From NCBI GenBank assembly GCA_037178625.1, contig CM074137.1, positions 2,418,001 through 2,482,000 on the forward strand: a DNA stretch of 64,000 nucleotides, given 5' to 3'. Origin of the DNA: Skeletonema tropicum (taxonomy: Eukaryota; Bacillariophyta; Thalassiosirophyceae; Thalassiosirales; Thalassiosiraceae). Both the position numbers and the translations under genes were made by a program. The notes beneath the pieces are model-generated. The model ran no database searches, was not told the origin of the DNA, and saw only the letters and a list, made by a program, of their open reading frames with translations. Shown here in pieces: positions 40,964 to 52,307 of the stretch (within the stretch, counting starts at the first letter, position 1; each line of letters opens with the position of its first letter).

Positions 40964-42085
40964 TAACTGCGGTTAGAGTAGATTCAGGCAATGTTTCTTT
41001 GTTATTTGTGTTACTGTAGTGCTAGAACTATTTAGGTTACGTGTTAGAGCTTAGACATCAATACTTAATGAGCAGTTAAGTGCCTTAATCGCATCGCATT
41101 TTTGTATCTAATGTGTTGAAAGTGATAACTGAAGCGCCTTTAACAACATTAAAATGCCAGGCATTGTTCTTCTTCAAGATGGTGGAATAGACCACCGGTA
41201 AAGACAATTGATTTGAACACTTTGTCTTCACCTGATTGGTTGGTCATCGAAAGATTAGCTTGAGTTCAATTTACCGATGCATGAATTCAATGTCTCTGAA
41301 CGTATATATGAGACATTAATAAGAAGTTGTGGTTATTCATTCAAGAGGAAGCATAGCGAGCGATACACGAAGAGCTTAGTTGTAGTGTCTATTTTGGTGG
41401 ATTGTCGCATGTTTCTGTCATACAATGAATAAGTCTTTAGACAATGGTTGCACCAACCCACAGCACTAGAGCAAGAGAGAGAGAGATACTCCTTTCACTC
41501 TACTTGCATATCAGACAAGCGCAGCAGTGCACTGTATATAGTTGATGCAAAGTTGTACCTTGTCCTCTCCCGACAGCGGCTGTACCTCTATCCTAATCGA
41601 AAACCACCAGTGTAGATTATTGAGTACGTCACTGCATGGCACCAGCTACAAAGATAATGCCGAGCCAGTAAACTACATCAATGACATCACGACTTGATTA
41701 GAGCTACTCGAGAAATAATTGGTCGAAATTCTGGGGCGTCAGTCGCCATCATGCAGAATAGAAGGGGGTGAAAGCAGAAAGCAGTGTGGACGAGCGAGCG
41801 GCCGGCCGGCAGGATCAATTTTTTGAGAAGGAAGAGGAATTAGTACTCATCTACTTACTCAACACCTTTCTACCAATTCCTAAGTTGCTCAAATTTTGAA
41901 GATGCTTCCAATTTTTTGAGTCTCCTGATTTTTTGAGACGAGGACTGTGAGGCACACAGCACACACACGAACGATTAATTTTGAAGGTCCATAACGAATC
42001 AACAGAAGTATCTCTTTACTTGCATCCCTTAGAATAATTGAGAAGAAGCTGCTGATACACCGCTGTCCAACAATTCAGCAAAAGA
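40964..42085. other. Intergenic between paralogues A and B
   Basis: No gene seen. There is a short GA-rich run at 41475-41488 and AT-rich sequence near the second gene. It must include the promoter of paralogue B. Confidence 0.5.
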
Positions 42086-44896
42086 ATGGTCAAATATATC
42101 CTGGCACTGTCGCTAATCGCGTCCACCGCGAGAGCAGTTGTGGCAAGTGACGCGGAGACGAAGCAAAAACAAGAACAACAATCACGTGATCTTGAAGGTG
42201 GAGTTCCTGTAAGCTTTCCAACTTACTGGCCGACTTACTGGCCAACTTATTCCCCGACAGGAGCGTCTGAAGATGAAGATGAATATGAAGAACAGGCGCA
42301 ATCGGATGGGGAGAGAGCTGACGCTGGTTACGCTGAGGAAGTGAAAGAAACCAGATACTATTCGTCACATCCTCCGCCTCCAACTTCCGGCTATCCACCT
42401 TCCGGCTATAAAATGAGTTCTGAAGACAACTATTACCAGCCGCCTCCATCTGGAGACGATCATTACACCGTGGGGCCGCCTCAATACAACGATGACGATG
42501 AGGACAACGATGACGGTGAGGCCGACGATGTACCCTGGACCTCTGGCCAAACTTGGAAGTCAACTACATCATGGGACACTGCTCCAATGTGGGACGACGA
42601 TGGCTGGGACTCTGGTGCCGACGATGTACCCTGGACCTCTGGTTCAACTTGGAAGTCAACTACATCATGGGACGTTGCTCCTATGTGGGACGATGATGGC
42701 TGGGACTCTGGTGCCGACGATGTACCACCCGGCTGGGACTCTGGTTCAACTTGGAAGTCAACCACATCATGGGACACTGCTCCAATGTGGGACGACGATG
42801 CATGGGAGAATTTGCCCAGTAGCAAAGCCGGCAAGATGGGCAAGATGGGCAAGAGAAGCAAGTGCTCCAAAAGGGGCAAGGTAAGTATTTTCAACATCAT
42901 TCGAACGCATCATGTTGCATCTGATGATTGTCAGCAACAGGTGTTTTTAACAACTTTGTTGGTTATTTTTACGTTGCCATCTTCAATTCTACAGGGTCGA
43001 TGGGGGAAAGCGGGGAAAGCAGCCAAAGGAACCACTGAAGATTGGGCGACAGTAACCACTGAAGATTGGGCGACTGACGACTGGCAAGAGCCTGAATGGA
43101 ACCCGCCTTCTGAATGGGAGCCACCCAAGTGGGGTCCCAACCGCGCATTAGTGGAAGGATGGACTAAACCAACACCTGCAAAAGCCTGGGGATCCCCAAC
43201 ACCTCAGAGCGACAGTTCGGTGGCAACTCCTAAGATTAAGGGTGAGAGCTGGGGATCTTCTCAAACGACGAGCAGCAGCTGGAGTGGACCAACAAAGACT
43301 GAGCGGAAGAGAAGGAGCTCGAGCGGACCTCCCAAGATTAAGAAGAGGAGCAGCAGCCGGAGCGGGCCACTCAAGATTAAGAAGAGGAGCAGCAGCTGGA
43401 GCAGGCCACCCAAGATTAAGAACAGCAGTTGGGGATCATCTCCCGAAACTACGACGAGCAGTTGGGGAAAACCACCTGCTTGGGAGAAGCCACTGAATAA
43501 GACGTGGACGCATCCAGCTTCACCTGATGAGGCTTGGGGAGTTGCCAAGGCAAGCAAGAGGATTGGATCTAAAGGAGGAAAGTCATCTTGTCTGGAACCG
43601 GATTGGAGTTGGGGCAGTTGGCCCTCACCTCCGACTCCACCACCAACTCCACGTCCAACAAAGGCTCCTACTCCATCGCCAATTAACCCTGTTGTGCCCC
43701 CACCGTGCACTAACAATCCAAGCTATAATTGCTACCCATTCATAGGTCCTGGAGTTTGGTACTGTAACTCTATCACCCATGGATGCGCCGACGGTGAGCT
43801 GTTCAACCCCGACTGCGCTGGATCAGCTCAACCATTGCCAGGCACAGAGGTTTGTGAGGAGTTCTGCCATCCTACATGCGTCCCCACTGCATCTCCCTCT
43901 CCACCACCAACTCCACCACCAACTCCACGTCCAACAAGGGCTCCTACTCCACGTCCAACAAGGGCTCCTACTCCAGAGCCAGTTAACCCTGTTGTGCCCC
44001 CACCATGCACGAATAATCCAAGCTATTTTTGCGATCAATTTCAAGGTAGTGGAATCTCTAACTGTAACTCTATGACCTTCGGATGCGCCGACGGTGAGCT
44101 GTTCAACCCCGACTGCGCTGGATCAGCTCAACCAATGCCAGGCACAGAGGTTTGTGAGGAGTTCTGCCATCCTACATGCGTCCCCACTGCATCTCCCTCT
44201 CCACCGCCAACTCCACCACCAACTCCACGTCCAACAAAGGCTCCTACTCCAGAGCCAATTAACCCTGTTGTGCCCCCACCATGCACGAATAATCCAAGCT
44301 ATGATTGCGATCAATTTCAAGGTAGTGGAATCTCTAATTGTGACTCTATGACCCTTGGATGTGCCGACGGTGAGCTGTTCAACCCCGACTGCGCTGGATC
44401 AGCTCAACCATTGCCAGGCACAGAGGTTTGTGAGGAGTTCTGCCATCCTACATGCGTCCCCACTGCCTCTCCAACTCCACCACCAACTCCACCACCAACT
44501 CCACGTCCAACAAGGGCTCCTACTCCAGAGCCAATTAACCCTGTTGTGCCCCCACCCACTCCTCTTCCGACATCTCCGCCAACACCAGTGCCAACAACAC
44601 CAATCCCTACAGAATCTTCAACTATTGGATCAACCCCTACAGTGTCAAAGGATACCACACTCCCACCTACCATGAACGGCGGTGCACGCAGTCATACCCA
44701 AACCTACCACCTTGGAGATGACTTCAGGAAGGATGTCATGACAGAATGTATTGAAGAAACTGGAGGTGTTTGGCACCAGGGCCAGTACATTGAGGTATGC
44801 GAGTTTGTGTGTAGAGAAACCACCACCTTGTATCAAAATGGGGTGGCGATTTATACTGCTCAGGGTGATCCAACATCTACTGATTGCCCGCCATAA
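42086..44896 (+). CDS. Cingulin-like silica-matrix protein, paralogue B
   Basis: Exons 42086-42880 and 42995-44896 encode 898 residues. A signal peptide (MVKYILALSLIASTARAVVA) is followed by an RXL site (QSRDLEGG), WPTYWPTYSPTG, an acidic stretch, one Tyr-rich unit (YYQPPPSGDDHYTVGPPQYN) and three Trp-rich TWKSTTSWD(T/V)APMWDDD units. A lysine cluster (SKAGKMGKMGKRSKCSKRGK) lies directly at the splice junction, the same relative position as in paralogue A. Exon 2 has WATDDW-type and KIKKRSSS-type repeats, then three 8-Cys modules on PPPTPRPTRAPTP linkers and the shared C-terminal domain. The 114-bp intron (GTAAGT..CTACAG) is a multiple of three and has no stop, so an unspliced product of 936 residues is theoretically possible. 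The protein is probably secreted into the silica deposition compartment. Confidence 0.85.
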   Translation: MVKYILALSLIASTARAVVASDAETKQKQEQQSRDLEGGVPVSFPTYWPTYWPTYSPTGASEDEDEYEEQAQSDGERADAGYAEEVKETRYYSSHPPPPTSGYPPSGYKMSSEDNYYQPPPSGDDHYTVGPPQYNDDDEDNDDGEADDVPWTSGQTWKSTTSWDTAPMWDDDGWDSGADDVPWTSGSTWKSTTSWDVAPMWDDDGWDSGADDVPPGWDSGSTWKSTTSWDTAPMWDDDAWENLPSSKAGKMGKMGKRSKCSKRGKVSIFNIIRTHHVASDDCQQQVFLTTLLVIFTLPSSILQGRWGKAGKAAKGTTEDWATVTTEDWATDDWQEPEWNPPSEWEPPKWGPNRALVEGWTKPTPAKAWGSPTPQSDSSVATPKIKGESWGSSQTTSSSWSGPTKTERKRRSSSGPPKIKKRSSSRSGPLKIKKRSSSWSRPPKIKNSSWGSSPETTTSSWGKPPAWEKPLNKTWTHPASPDEAWGVAKASKRIGSKGGKSSCLEPDWSWGSWPSPPTPPPTPRPTKAPTPSPINPVVPPPCTNNPSYNCYPFIGPGVWYCNSITHGCADGELFNPDCAGSAQPLPGTEVCEEFCHPTCVPTASPSPPPTPPPTPRPTRAPTPRPTRAPTPEPVNPVVPPPCTNNPSYFCDQFQGSGISNCNSMTFGCADGELFNPDCAGSAQPMPGTEVCEEFCHPTCVPTASPSPPPTPPPTPRPTKAPTPEPINPVVPPPCTNNPSYDCDQFQGSGISNCDSMTLGCADGELFNPDCAGSAQPLPGTEVCEEFCHPTCVPTASPTPPPTPPPTPRPTRAPTPEPINPVVPPPTPLPTSPPTPVPTTPIPTESSTIGSTPTVSKDTTLPPTMNGGARSHTQTYHLGDDFRKDVMTECIEETGGVWHQGQYIEVCEFVCRETTTLYQNGVAIYTAQGDPTSTDCPP

Positions 44897-45507
44897 GAAG
44901 AGTAACCATTGTGGTGATATGCAAATGTTTGTTTCAGTGCTAAGTTTCAAGTATCTAGGATGGAATTCATCAGTTTTATTTAAGTAGGAATCGGAATAGA
45001 CGTAATAAGTAGTGATAAAAGTGTATCTGTGTGCTGTGCATATACTTATATTTATCCGAATTAGATTTTCACAGATAGTAAGGTTTCGTACGCGGAGAGT
45101 GTGCTGTCAATGAAAGTGGAAATCGTGGCATACTGCTAATTATCCAGTCTCGCGTGAGGAGATGTCTGTATCTCTATCTCTTAGCAGATCGAGATGTCCT
45201 GGACCTTGTCACGGGGAGAAAGGTATTAGAAGGGATGATGATGGTAGAGGTGAGTATTTGTGGGAGAGTCCAAGAAAGAAAGGAGGAGGCCAAAAATCAA
45301 AAATATCTAAAAATTGAGAATAGGTCTAAACGTAGGAACTAGTAGTCTACCCATTTGAATATTTGGGTGCGCGAGTAAATTTTGGTTTTGATTCAGTTTG
45401 CCTCTCGTGTCGCGACACAAACCGCAGAGCGTCAACAACGTACAACAAGAACCCACGCAGATACTCCTCACTGTTGCATATAATTACATTATTAAGAAGC
45501 GTTAGTA
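44897..45507. other. Intergenic between paralogues B and C
   Basis: AT-rich, no gene seen. It contains the promoter of paralogue C. Confidence 0.5.
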
Positions 45508-48500
45508 ATGGTCGATTCGAGCCATCTTCGCAACAACCGCAAGGTTATCACAACCGCTTTGGCCGGCGTGGCGGTCGTGGCCATCTCCGTCGGAGTAGGT
45601 GTTGGTGTCACTAGATCAAAGAATGAAGCACAAGAACCTATTGCTCCTGAAACTCCTGAATCTGTTCCCACAATACTGGAGAAGGAAGAGGTTCCATTGG
45701 CCGATAAGGAAAGTTTTCTTCGTCTCGACGAACCTGAGGATATTTTGGATGAGATCCCAGAGGCAGAAGAGATACAAGAGGTGGTAGAGATAGAAGAGGT
45801 AGAGATAGAAGAGGTAGAAGCAGAAGAGACAGAGGAGGCAGAAGAAGACGAGGAAGAAGTGGTCAAATCTCCTCGTTACGGCAATGGGGGTGGCGGAGGC
45901 CGCCCCAAGTGCAACACTTGGTCTACTGCCACGACTTGGCACAGTTCGTCCGGGTCTGACACGACTTGGTCTGGCACAACTTGGTCTAGCACGTCCGGGT
46001 CTGGCACGGCTTGGTCTGCTTCAGCCAAGTCTACCAAAGCCAAGAATTACAAATCCAAGTCTGCCAAAACAAAGGCAGGCAAAACCAAATCTGCTAAAGG
46101 CTACGGCTGGCCCGCGTATGGGAAAGCATCGAAAGGGAGCGAGTGGTCAACTTATGATGATGAATGGGCAGGTAGCGAGTGGTCAGATGGTGGCAAGGCT
46201 CGCAAATTAGTTAAAGGAAGCGAATTGTCAGTTGGTGACAATTTGGGTCGCCGTCAATGTAAGTACTCTCTTTGCCTACAACTTTTATTGTTCTTGAGTT
46301 CGATTGTCACTCACTCTTCACACACATGCTCATTTCCCCACAGTGACCAAGAGTAATTTGCCGTCTGCCTTAAGAGAAGGTGCAAGCAAAGGCCGCGAAG
46401 GCAGTGATGAATTGGCATGGGGAGGAACTGACGACTGGTCATGGGCATGGGGAGGACTATATGATGACAGTTTGGGTGGATCCTCCGGCAAGAGTGGCAA
46501 GGGCGATACTTCGGATGCCTGGAGCAGTGGCAAGGGAGATACTTGGGGTGGATCCTCCGGCAAGAGTGGCAAGGGCGATACTTCGGATGCCTGGAGCAGT
46601 GGCAAGGGAGATACTTGGGGTGGATCCTCCGGCAAAAGTGGAAAGGGCGATACTTCGGATGCCTGGAGCAGTGGCAAGGACGATACTTGGGGTGCCTGGA
46701 GCAGTGGCAAGAGTGGCAAGGGCGATGCCTCAGATGCCTGGAGCAGTGGCAAGGACGATACTTGGGGTGCCTGGAGCAGTGGCAAGAGTGGCAAGAGCGA
46801 TGCCTCGGATGCCTGGAGCAGTGGCAAGAGTGGCAAGGGCGATACTTGGGGTGCCTGGAGCAGTGGCAAGAGTGGTAAAAGTGGTGCCTGGAGCAGTGGC
46901 AAGGGAGATACTTGGGGTGGATCCTCCGGCAAGAGTGGCAAGGGCGATACTTCGGATGCCTGGAGCAGTGGCAAGGACGATACTTGGGGTGCCTGGAGCA
47001 GTGGCAAGAGTGGCAAGGGCGATGCCTCGGATGCCTGGAGCAGTGGCAAGGACGATACTTGGGGTGCCTGGAGCAGTGGCAAGAGTGGCAAGAGCGATGC
47101 CTCGGATGCCTGGAGCAGTGGCAAGAGTGGCAAGGGCGATACTTGGGGTGCCTGGAGCAGTGGCAAGAGTGGTAAAAGTGGTGCCTGGAGCAGTGGCAAG
47201 AGCGGCAAGGGTGATGCTTGGCATTCCTGGAGCAGTGGTAAGAGTGGTAAAAGTGGTGCCTGGAGCAGTGGCAAGAGCGGCAAGGGCGGTGCTTGGCATT
47301 CCTGGAGCAGTGGCAAGAGTGGTAAAAACATATGGTCCGCGAACAGTAGCTGGCATTCTCAAGATAGCTGGGGTGGCTGGTCTAAGAGTGGACACTCTTC
47401 TTGGTCAGGCAGTAGCTGGCATTCTCAAGATAGCTGGGGTGGCTGGTCTAAGAGTGGACACTCTTCTTGGTCAGGCAGTAGCTGGTCCAAGAGTGGAAAA
47501 TCTTCTTGGTCTGGTAGTGATGACTGGTACGGATGGGATCCGTCTTCAGGCTGGAGCGTTGACTGCCCACCTCCACCTACTCCTCCTACTACGTGGAGTA
47601 AACCTACTCCTCCTACTACGTGGAGTAAACCTACTCCTCCTCCTACTACGTGGAGTAAACCTACTCCTAAGCCTACGTGGAGTAAACCTACTCCTAAGCC
47701 TACGTGGAGTAAACCTACTCCTAAGCCTACGTGGAGTAAACCTACTCCTAAGCCTACGTGGAGTAAACCTACTCCTAAGCCTACTTCGGCGAAGTCAAGT
47801 AAGAGCATTCCTATGCCGACTTCGAAGCCGACTCCACAGCCTACGACCCCGAGACCTACAGATGCTTTGATACCTGAACCATGCACTAATGACGAGAGAT
47901 TTCAGAGTGAGTGCTTTAGAGTAGGAGCAAATCTTGAGTTATGCAATGGAAATGTCCAGGCAACGATTGGCAATCAGACCGTGTCTGAGTCAGCGGTCAT
48001 CGCCTGTCCTGAATTCTGTGACATCGAATGTCTCTTCTGCCAGAATAACCCCATTGTTGATTGTACCTCGGTCGAACAAAATCCTGAGCGGTTGTGCTCC
48101 AGCTCCGGAGCTGTCGCAAATTGTGCAGAAATTTGTGATAAGGAATGCCTCCCGACTCAATCACCAACACTAGCTCCGACAGAACCGCCAACAAGACCTC
48201 CTACTCGGCCTCCTACATCTCCGCCAACCCCGAGACCAACAGCTCCTTTCATACCACCTCCCTGCACTAATGATGAGAGATTTCAATTCGAATGCTGGAC
48301 GGTTGGATTGAATCTGGATCAATGCAGGGGAGATGTCACGACTGCTGGAATCAATGGCGAGACCATCAGTTCTCCAGCGCTCATCGCTTGTTCTGAATTC
48401 TGTGACATCGATTGTCTGTTCTGTCAGAACGACCCTCTCGTAGATTGTACCGTTGTCGAACAAAATCCTGAGGAGCTGTGCTCTTCCACTTCTGCAATGG

Positions 48501-49603
48501 AGAGCTGCCGCGAGATTTGTGATGAAACATGCATTCCAACTCAATCGCCAACTCGTGAGTAATATCGTTTCTCGAAATATAATGTGGACATGTGCACCAA
48601 ACACTAACAACTTTTCTTCTGCTTATCTCTCTTCATAGTCTCACCAACACCTTTGCCGACGCCAGTGCCGACGCCATTACCAACACCTGCACCAACGCCA
48701 GTTCCGACTAATCCTCCAACACCTGCACCGACGCCAGTTCCGACACCTGCACCAACGCCAGTACCGACGCCATTACCAACACCTGCACCAACGCCAGTTC
48801 CGACGCCTGCACCAACGCCAGTACCGACGCCATTACCAACACCTGCGCCGACGCCAGTTCCGACGCCTGCGCCAACACCAGCACCGACACCAGAGCCTAC
48901 ACCTGCGCCGACGCCATTACCAACACCTGCGCCGACGCCAGCACCAACGCCAGTTCCGACACCTGCACCAACGCCAGTACCGACGCCATTACCAACACCT
49001 GCGCCGACGCCAGCACCAACACCTGCGCCAACACCAGCACCGACGCCAGAGCCTACACCTGCGCCGACGCCTGCACCAACACCTGCGCCAACACCAGCAC
49101 CGACGCCAGTGCCTACACCTGCACCGACGCCTGCACCAACACCTGCGCCAACACCAGCACCGACGCCAGTGCCTACACCTGCACCGACGCCTGCACCAAC
49201 ACCTGTACCAACGCCTGCACCGACGCCAGTGCCTACGCCAAGACCTACTCCAGGACCAACCCCACTCCCCACGCCTCGTCCTACACCATTGCCTACCAAT
49301 CGACCAACTCCAGGACCAACCCCACTCCCCACTCCTCGTCCTACGAATTTCCCAACCTTCATTTCTACTTTTGGATCCACCCCAACTGTATCGAAAGATA
49401 CCACTCTTCCACCTACGCTTAATGGAGAAAGAACTGGCGACAAGGGTGTTACACCAGAAGTTAATGTAGATACAGAGTGTGAAAGACATCACCGTGGCGG
49501 AGTATGTGTCTTTGCTTGTGTTGATACCACTACAGTCTATGTTGGCGATAAGAGGTACGAGAGCGTGAATGAGTACGAAAAACCGTGTCCGGACGATAGC
49601 TGA
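45508..49603 (+). CDS. Cingulin-W-like silica-matrix protein, paralogue C
   Basis: Exons 45508-46258, 46344-48554 and 48639-49603 give 1308 residues. The N-terminus ([22 protein letters not shown], residues 13-34) is a signal peptide or anchor. Then come an acidic Glu/Val run, a Trp/Ser/Thr stretch and a lysine cluster ([21 protein letters not shown]). Exon 2 begins with some 300 residues of Ser/Gly/Lys/Trp repeats ([20 protein letters not shown]) close to the CinW type of cingulin, then WSKPTPKPT units and two 12-Cys modules (CTNDERFQ...CDIxC...CQN). Exon 3 is almost pure P-T-P-A/V/L repeats and ends with the C-terminal [14 protein letters not shown] and 4-Cys domain shared with A and B. Likely role: organic template of girdle-band silica. 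Paralogy to A and B is clear; the cingulin name rests on composition. Confidence 0.85.
46484..47315 (+). repeat. Nested tandem repeats in Trp/Lys region of paralogue C
   Basis: Basic codon units [10 protein letters not shown] and [11 protein letters not shown] alternate. A higher-order block of roughly 310 bp recurs: the segment around 46622-46905 is closely repeated at 46917-47205. Because the units are multiples of three, other frames also stay open over hundreds of codons. Such arrays change copy number easily, so alleles may differ here. Confidence 0.85.
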
Positions 49604-51000
49604 GGGCTGCTATAGAATGTGCGAGTCACAAAAATGTTGTTATCTGTGTTCACATCTTTAATTTGTTTTGTAATAAGAAGGAAGTAGAGTCAAGTATAAG
49701 TTGCTTGCGCCATAAAAACTAATAGAGTAATCAAGAATTAGATATTTCCATTTTAGTAGTCTTTGCGTTTAGTTCGGAAGCTTTCTCTTTGCTTCAATTA
49801 ATGTTATTTTGAACCTTCGTGGAGGGACACGCAGCAGAAAGATTAACAGTAGCATCATGCAAGACCGCTATATGTCTTATTCCTGTGGACATGACACTGA
49901 TGCTACCCAAGAGCAAGAAGGAGTGGGAGCTAACTTGATAGAAGTAGTATTGAGTTGGGGCAAGTTCTTATTGACCTGCACTCCCATTGCGACAAGCTCT
50001 CAACTAAACTTGCTGTCGTCTTTTAGTTCAGGTTGTCCCTCAGCTCAGCTTACCTCAAAGAAGCCAATATTGATAATAGCTATGGACAAGAGACCTGCGG
50101 TGCTTGCGCAAGATTGTTTCAGATTGTTGCATAAAGTAGAAGATGATGTATCGAACACAGTTGAAGACAGTAGCGGTGTTGTGATTGTGATATATAATCA
50201 GCAGTTAGTAACAACTTTCACCCAACTAGAAGGTCGGTCGGGAAAGTGGACAAAGAAAATTGCATATTATTCAAACACTAGCATGAACATCCAGTTAAGA
50301 GTTAGAGATATAAAGAGATAGATAGATTTCTTAAGCCGAATTAAACTTGTGAATTGACTCATTGACTCGATGACTTTTGGCTTCCTTTTGTTGATTCTGA
50401 CTTGATTGATGTTCTCTACAAAGCTGTTCTCTTCATAGACGAAGATGCCGTGTTATTTAGTCAAGGTGGACACCGTACAGTTGTACCGAAGCAGGTCCGT
50501 TTTAGTATCCTAGATATCTAATCTGATTAACTTTGTATTTTTTTATGGACATACTTATCGCTGCTGTGTCCATTTTTTGCTTCTCATCCACGACATGACG
50601 AATTTTGTGAGCAGACAAACGGGACACAGACTTGTCCTTAGCAACAGATCTTGCCTTCTCATTGAACTTGAACCTCTTGCTTGAAAACGATCTTCTGTGT
50701 CAGCTGCTCTCACAAAAGGAGAGCAACAACCGAACCGGCGGCCACAACAGGCCACAACACGAACACAACATTACATGCTCAGCCAGGTGGGAAAGAATTA
50801 GATAAAGCGGCATGCAATATTGAGAGAGCGGAGAGAGAGAGGTTTGATTGACGAAGCTCTAAGTAGAGAGCTCTCAATACGATTGTTTCGCTGCTCGTAT
50901 AGTCAATCCCATTTTATATATCTTTGATTGCATGCATGTAAATTTTAACCAGCCACACAACATAATATACATGTAATATTTTGCATCAATACATTTGAAT
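49604..51000. other. Intergenic, 1.4 kb
   Basis: No recognisable gene. A 170-codon open frame at 49809-50321 begins at TTG (first ATG 49857) and has no identifiable domain; I leave it unannotated. The right end holds the leader of the PP2C gene. Confidence 0.45.
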
Positions 51001-52276
51001 ATGAGTACATTGACCAAGGACGATCCCACCAATCCCCACCACGAAGAAGAGGACGAAGAGGTTGACGATGACGATGATGAATTTCGCTCACACTCCTTCC
51101 GCGAAAGACGGTTGACCTACAGCCGTCATCACATACTGAGTGATACAGCTGCTGCGGCGGTGGCTGAGCTCCTTGCCGAGGGTGATGACTTTTCGGATGA
51201 GTCGGAAGAAGATGGAAGAGGAGGAGAGCATAATGCTCCTCATGCAGCGGCAGCGGACGGTTCGAACGAAGATAATGAATTGAAGGGCAGCAATAACGAT
51301 GACGAAGGGGCACTCAAAGTCTCTGCAGTTGAAACGAAAGGAGTTGACGAATCTTCTACAACTGCTCTGGCTGCTGCGGCTGCTGCCCCAAACAACCACA
51401 AACGACGAAGAGCAAGTTCCATATCCGCCAACTCGGATACCTCCAGTAAGCCACCATCAAATTACTTGCCATCGAGAATTTTACATGCTGGTGAAATTGT
51501 TCGTCGATGTTCCATATCCAATGAACAGCAGCAAGGGGGGAATGGAGCTACCACTTCACATCATGATAACGTCACACAGCAGCAACAACAGCAAGGACAA
51601 CAACATGATGTACGAACCGGAGTATACTCTCATCCAACCCATCATGCCACTGCCAAAAACTACACTCAACACCATCACCAACAACAACAATTGACTACGA
51701 CTTCTTCTCCACCCCGTAACAAATGGAGACAACGCTTCTCATTCTGCTCCACCACACCTGATCACATCCTACCCTTCCCCCGTCATATCGTTGGTACATT
51801 TTCCTGTCATGGGATGGAACCTGTTTACGATTCCGATTATGAAAATAGTGATGATGACGACGACGACGATGAGGAGGAGAAAGTGAATAATACGAGTATT
51901 GCCAAAATCAATCAAGATCGAGGAGGGGTAATTTATCCATATGCAAATTCACATAGTACTGCATTGTTTGCTGTGTATGATGGTCATGGGGAGGGAGGGG
52001 AGTTGGTAAGTCAATTTGCCTTGGGGGAGGTGAGTCGTATTTTGGGTGGGAGGTTGGTGGAGGAGTTTAAGAAGATGAAGAAGAAGAAGGAGAAGAAGGA
52101 GAAGGTGGTGACGCAGCAGCAGCAACAAGAGCAACAACAATGTGGGGTGGGTGATTGTGAGAGACAGATTATGAAGAGGAGGAGGATGAACTTGTTGGGG
52201 AGTGTGCAAGAAGAAGAGGTTGGTGGTACTACTACAGCTGGTGCTGCTGATGAGGATGATGAAAATGCCAATGCAA

Positions 52277-52307
<31 letters not shown>

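Noticed and set aside
46380..47870. Long open frame (496 codons) overlapping paralogue C in another frame, and a 333-codon frame on the minus strand
   Set aside because: The repeat units are multiples of three, so stops are absent in several frames at once. Composition is pure repeat and the annotated frame has the signal, Cys modules and splice continuity.
48604..49443. 279-codon minus-strand frame of Gly-Val repeats
   Set aside because: Antisense reading of the PTPAPTP repeats in exon 3 of paralogue C; no independent support.
49809..50321. 170-codon open frame after the cingulin-like cluster
   Set aside because: Begins at TTG, no recognisable motif, composition like surrounding non-coding DNA. 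Not strong enough to list as a gene.
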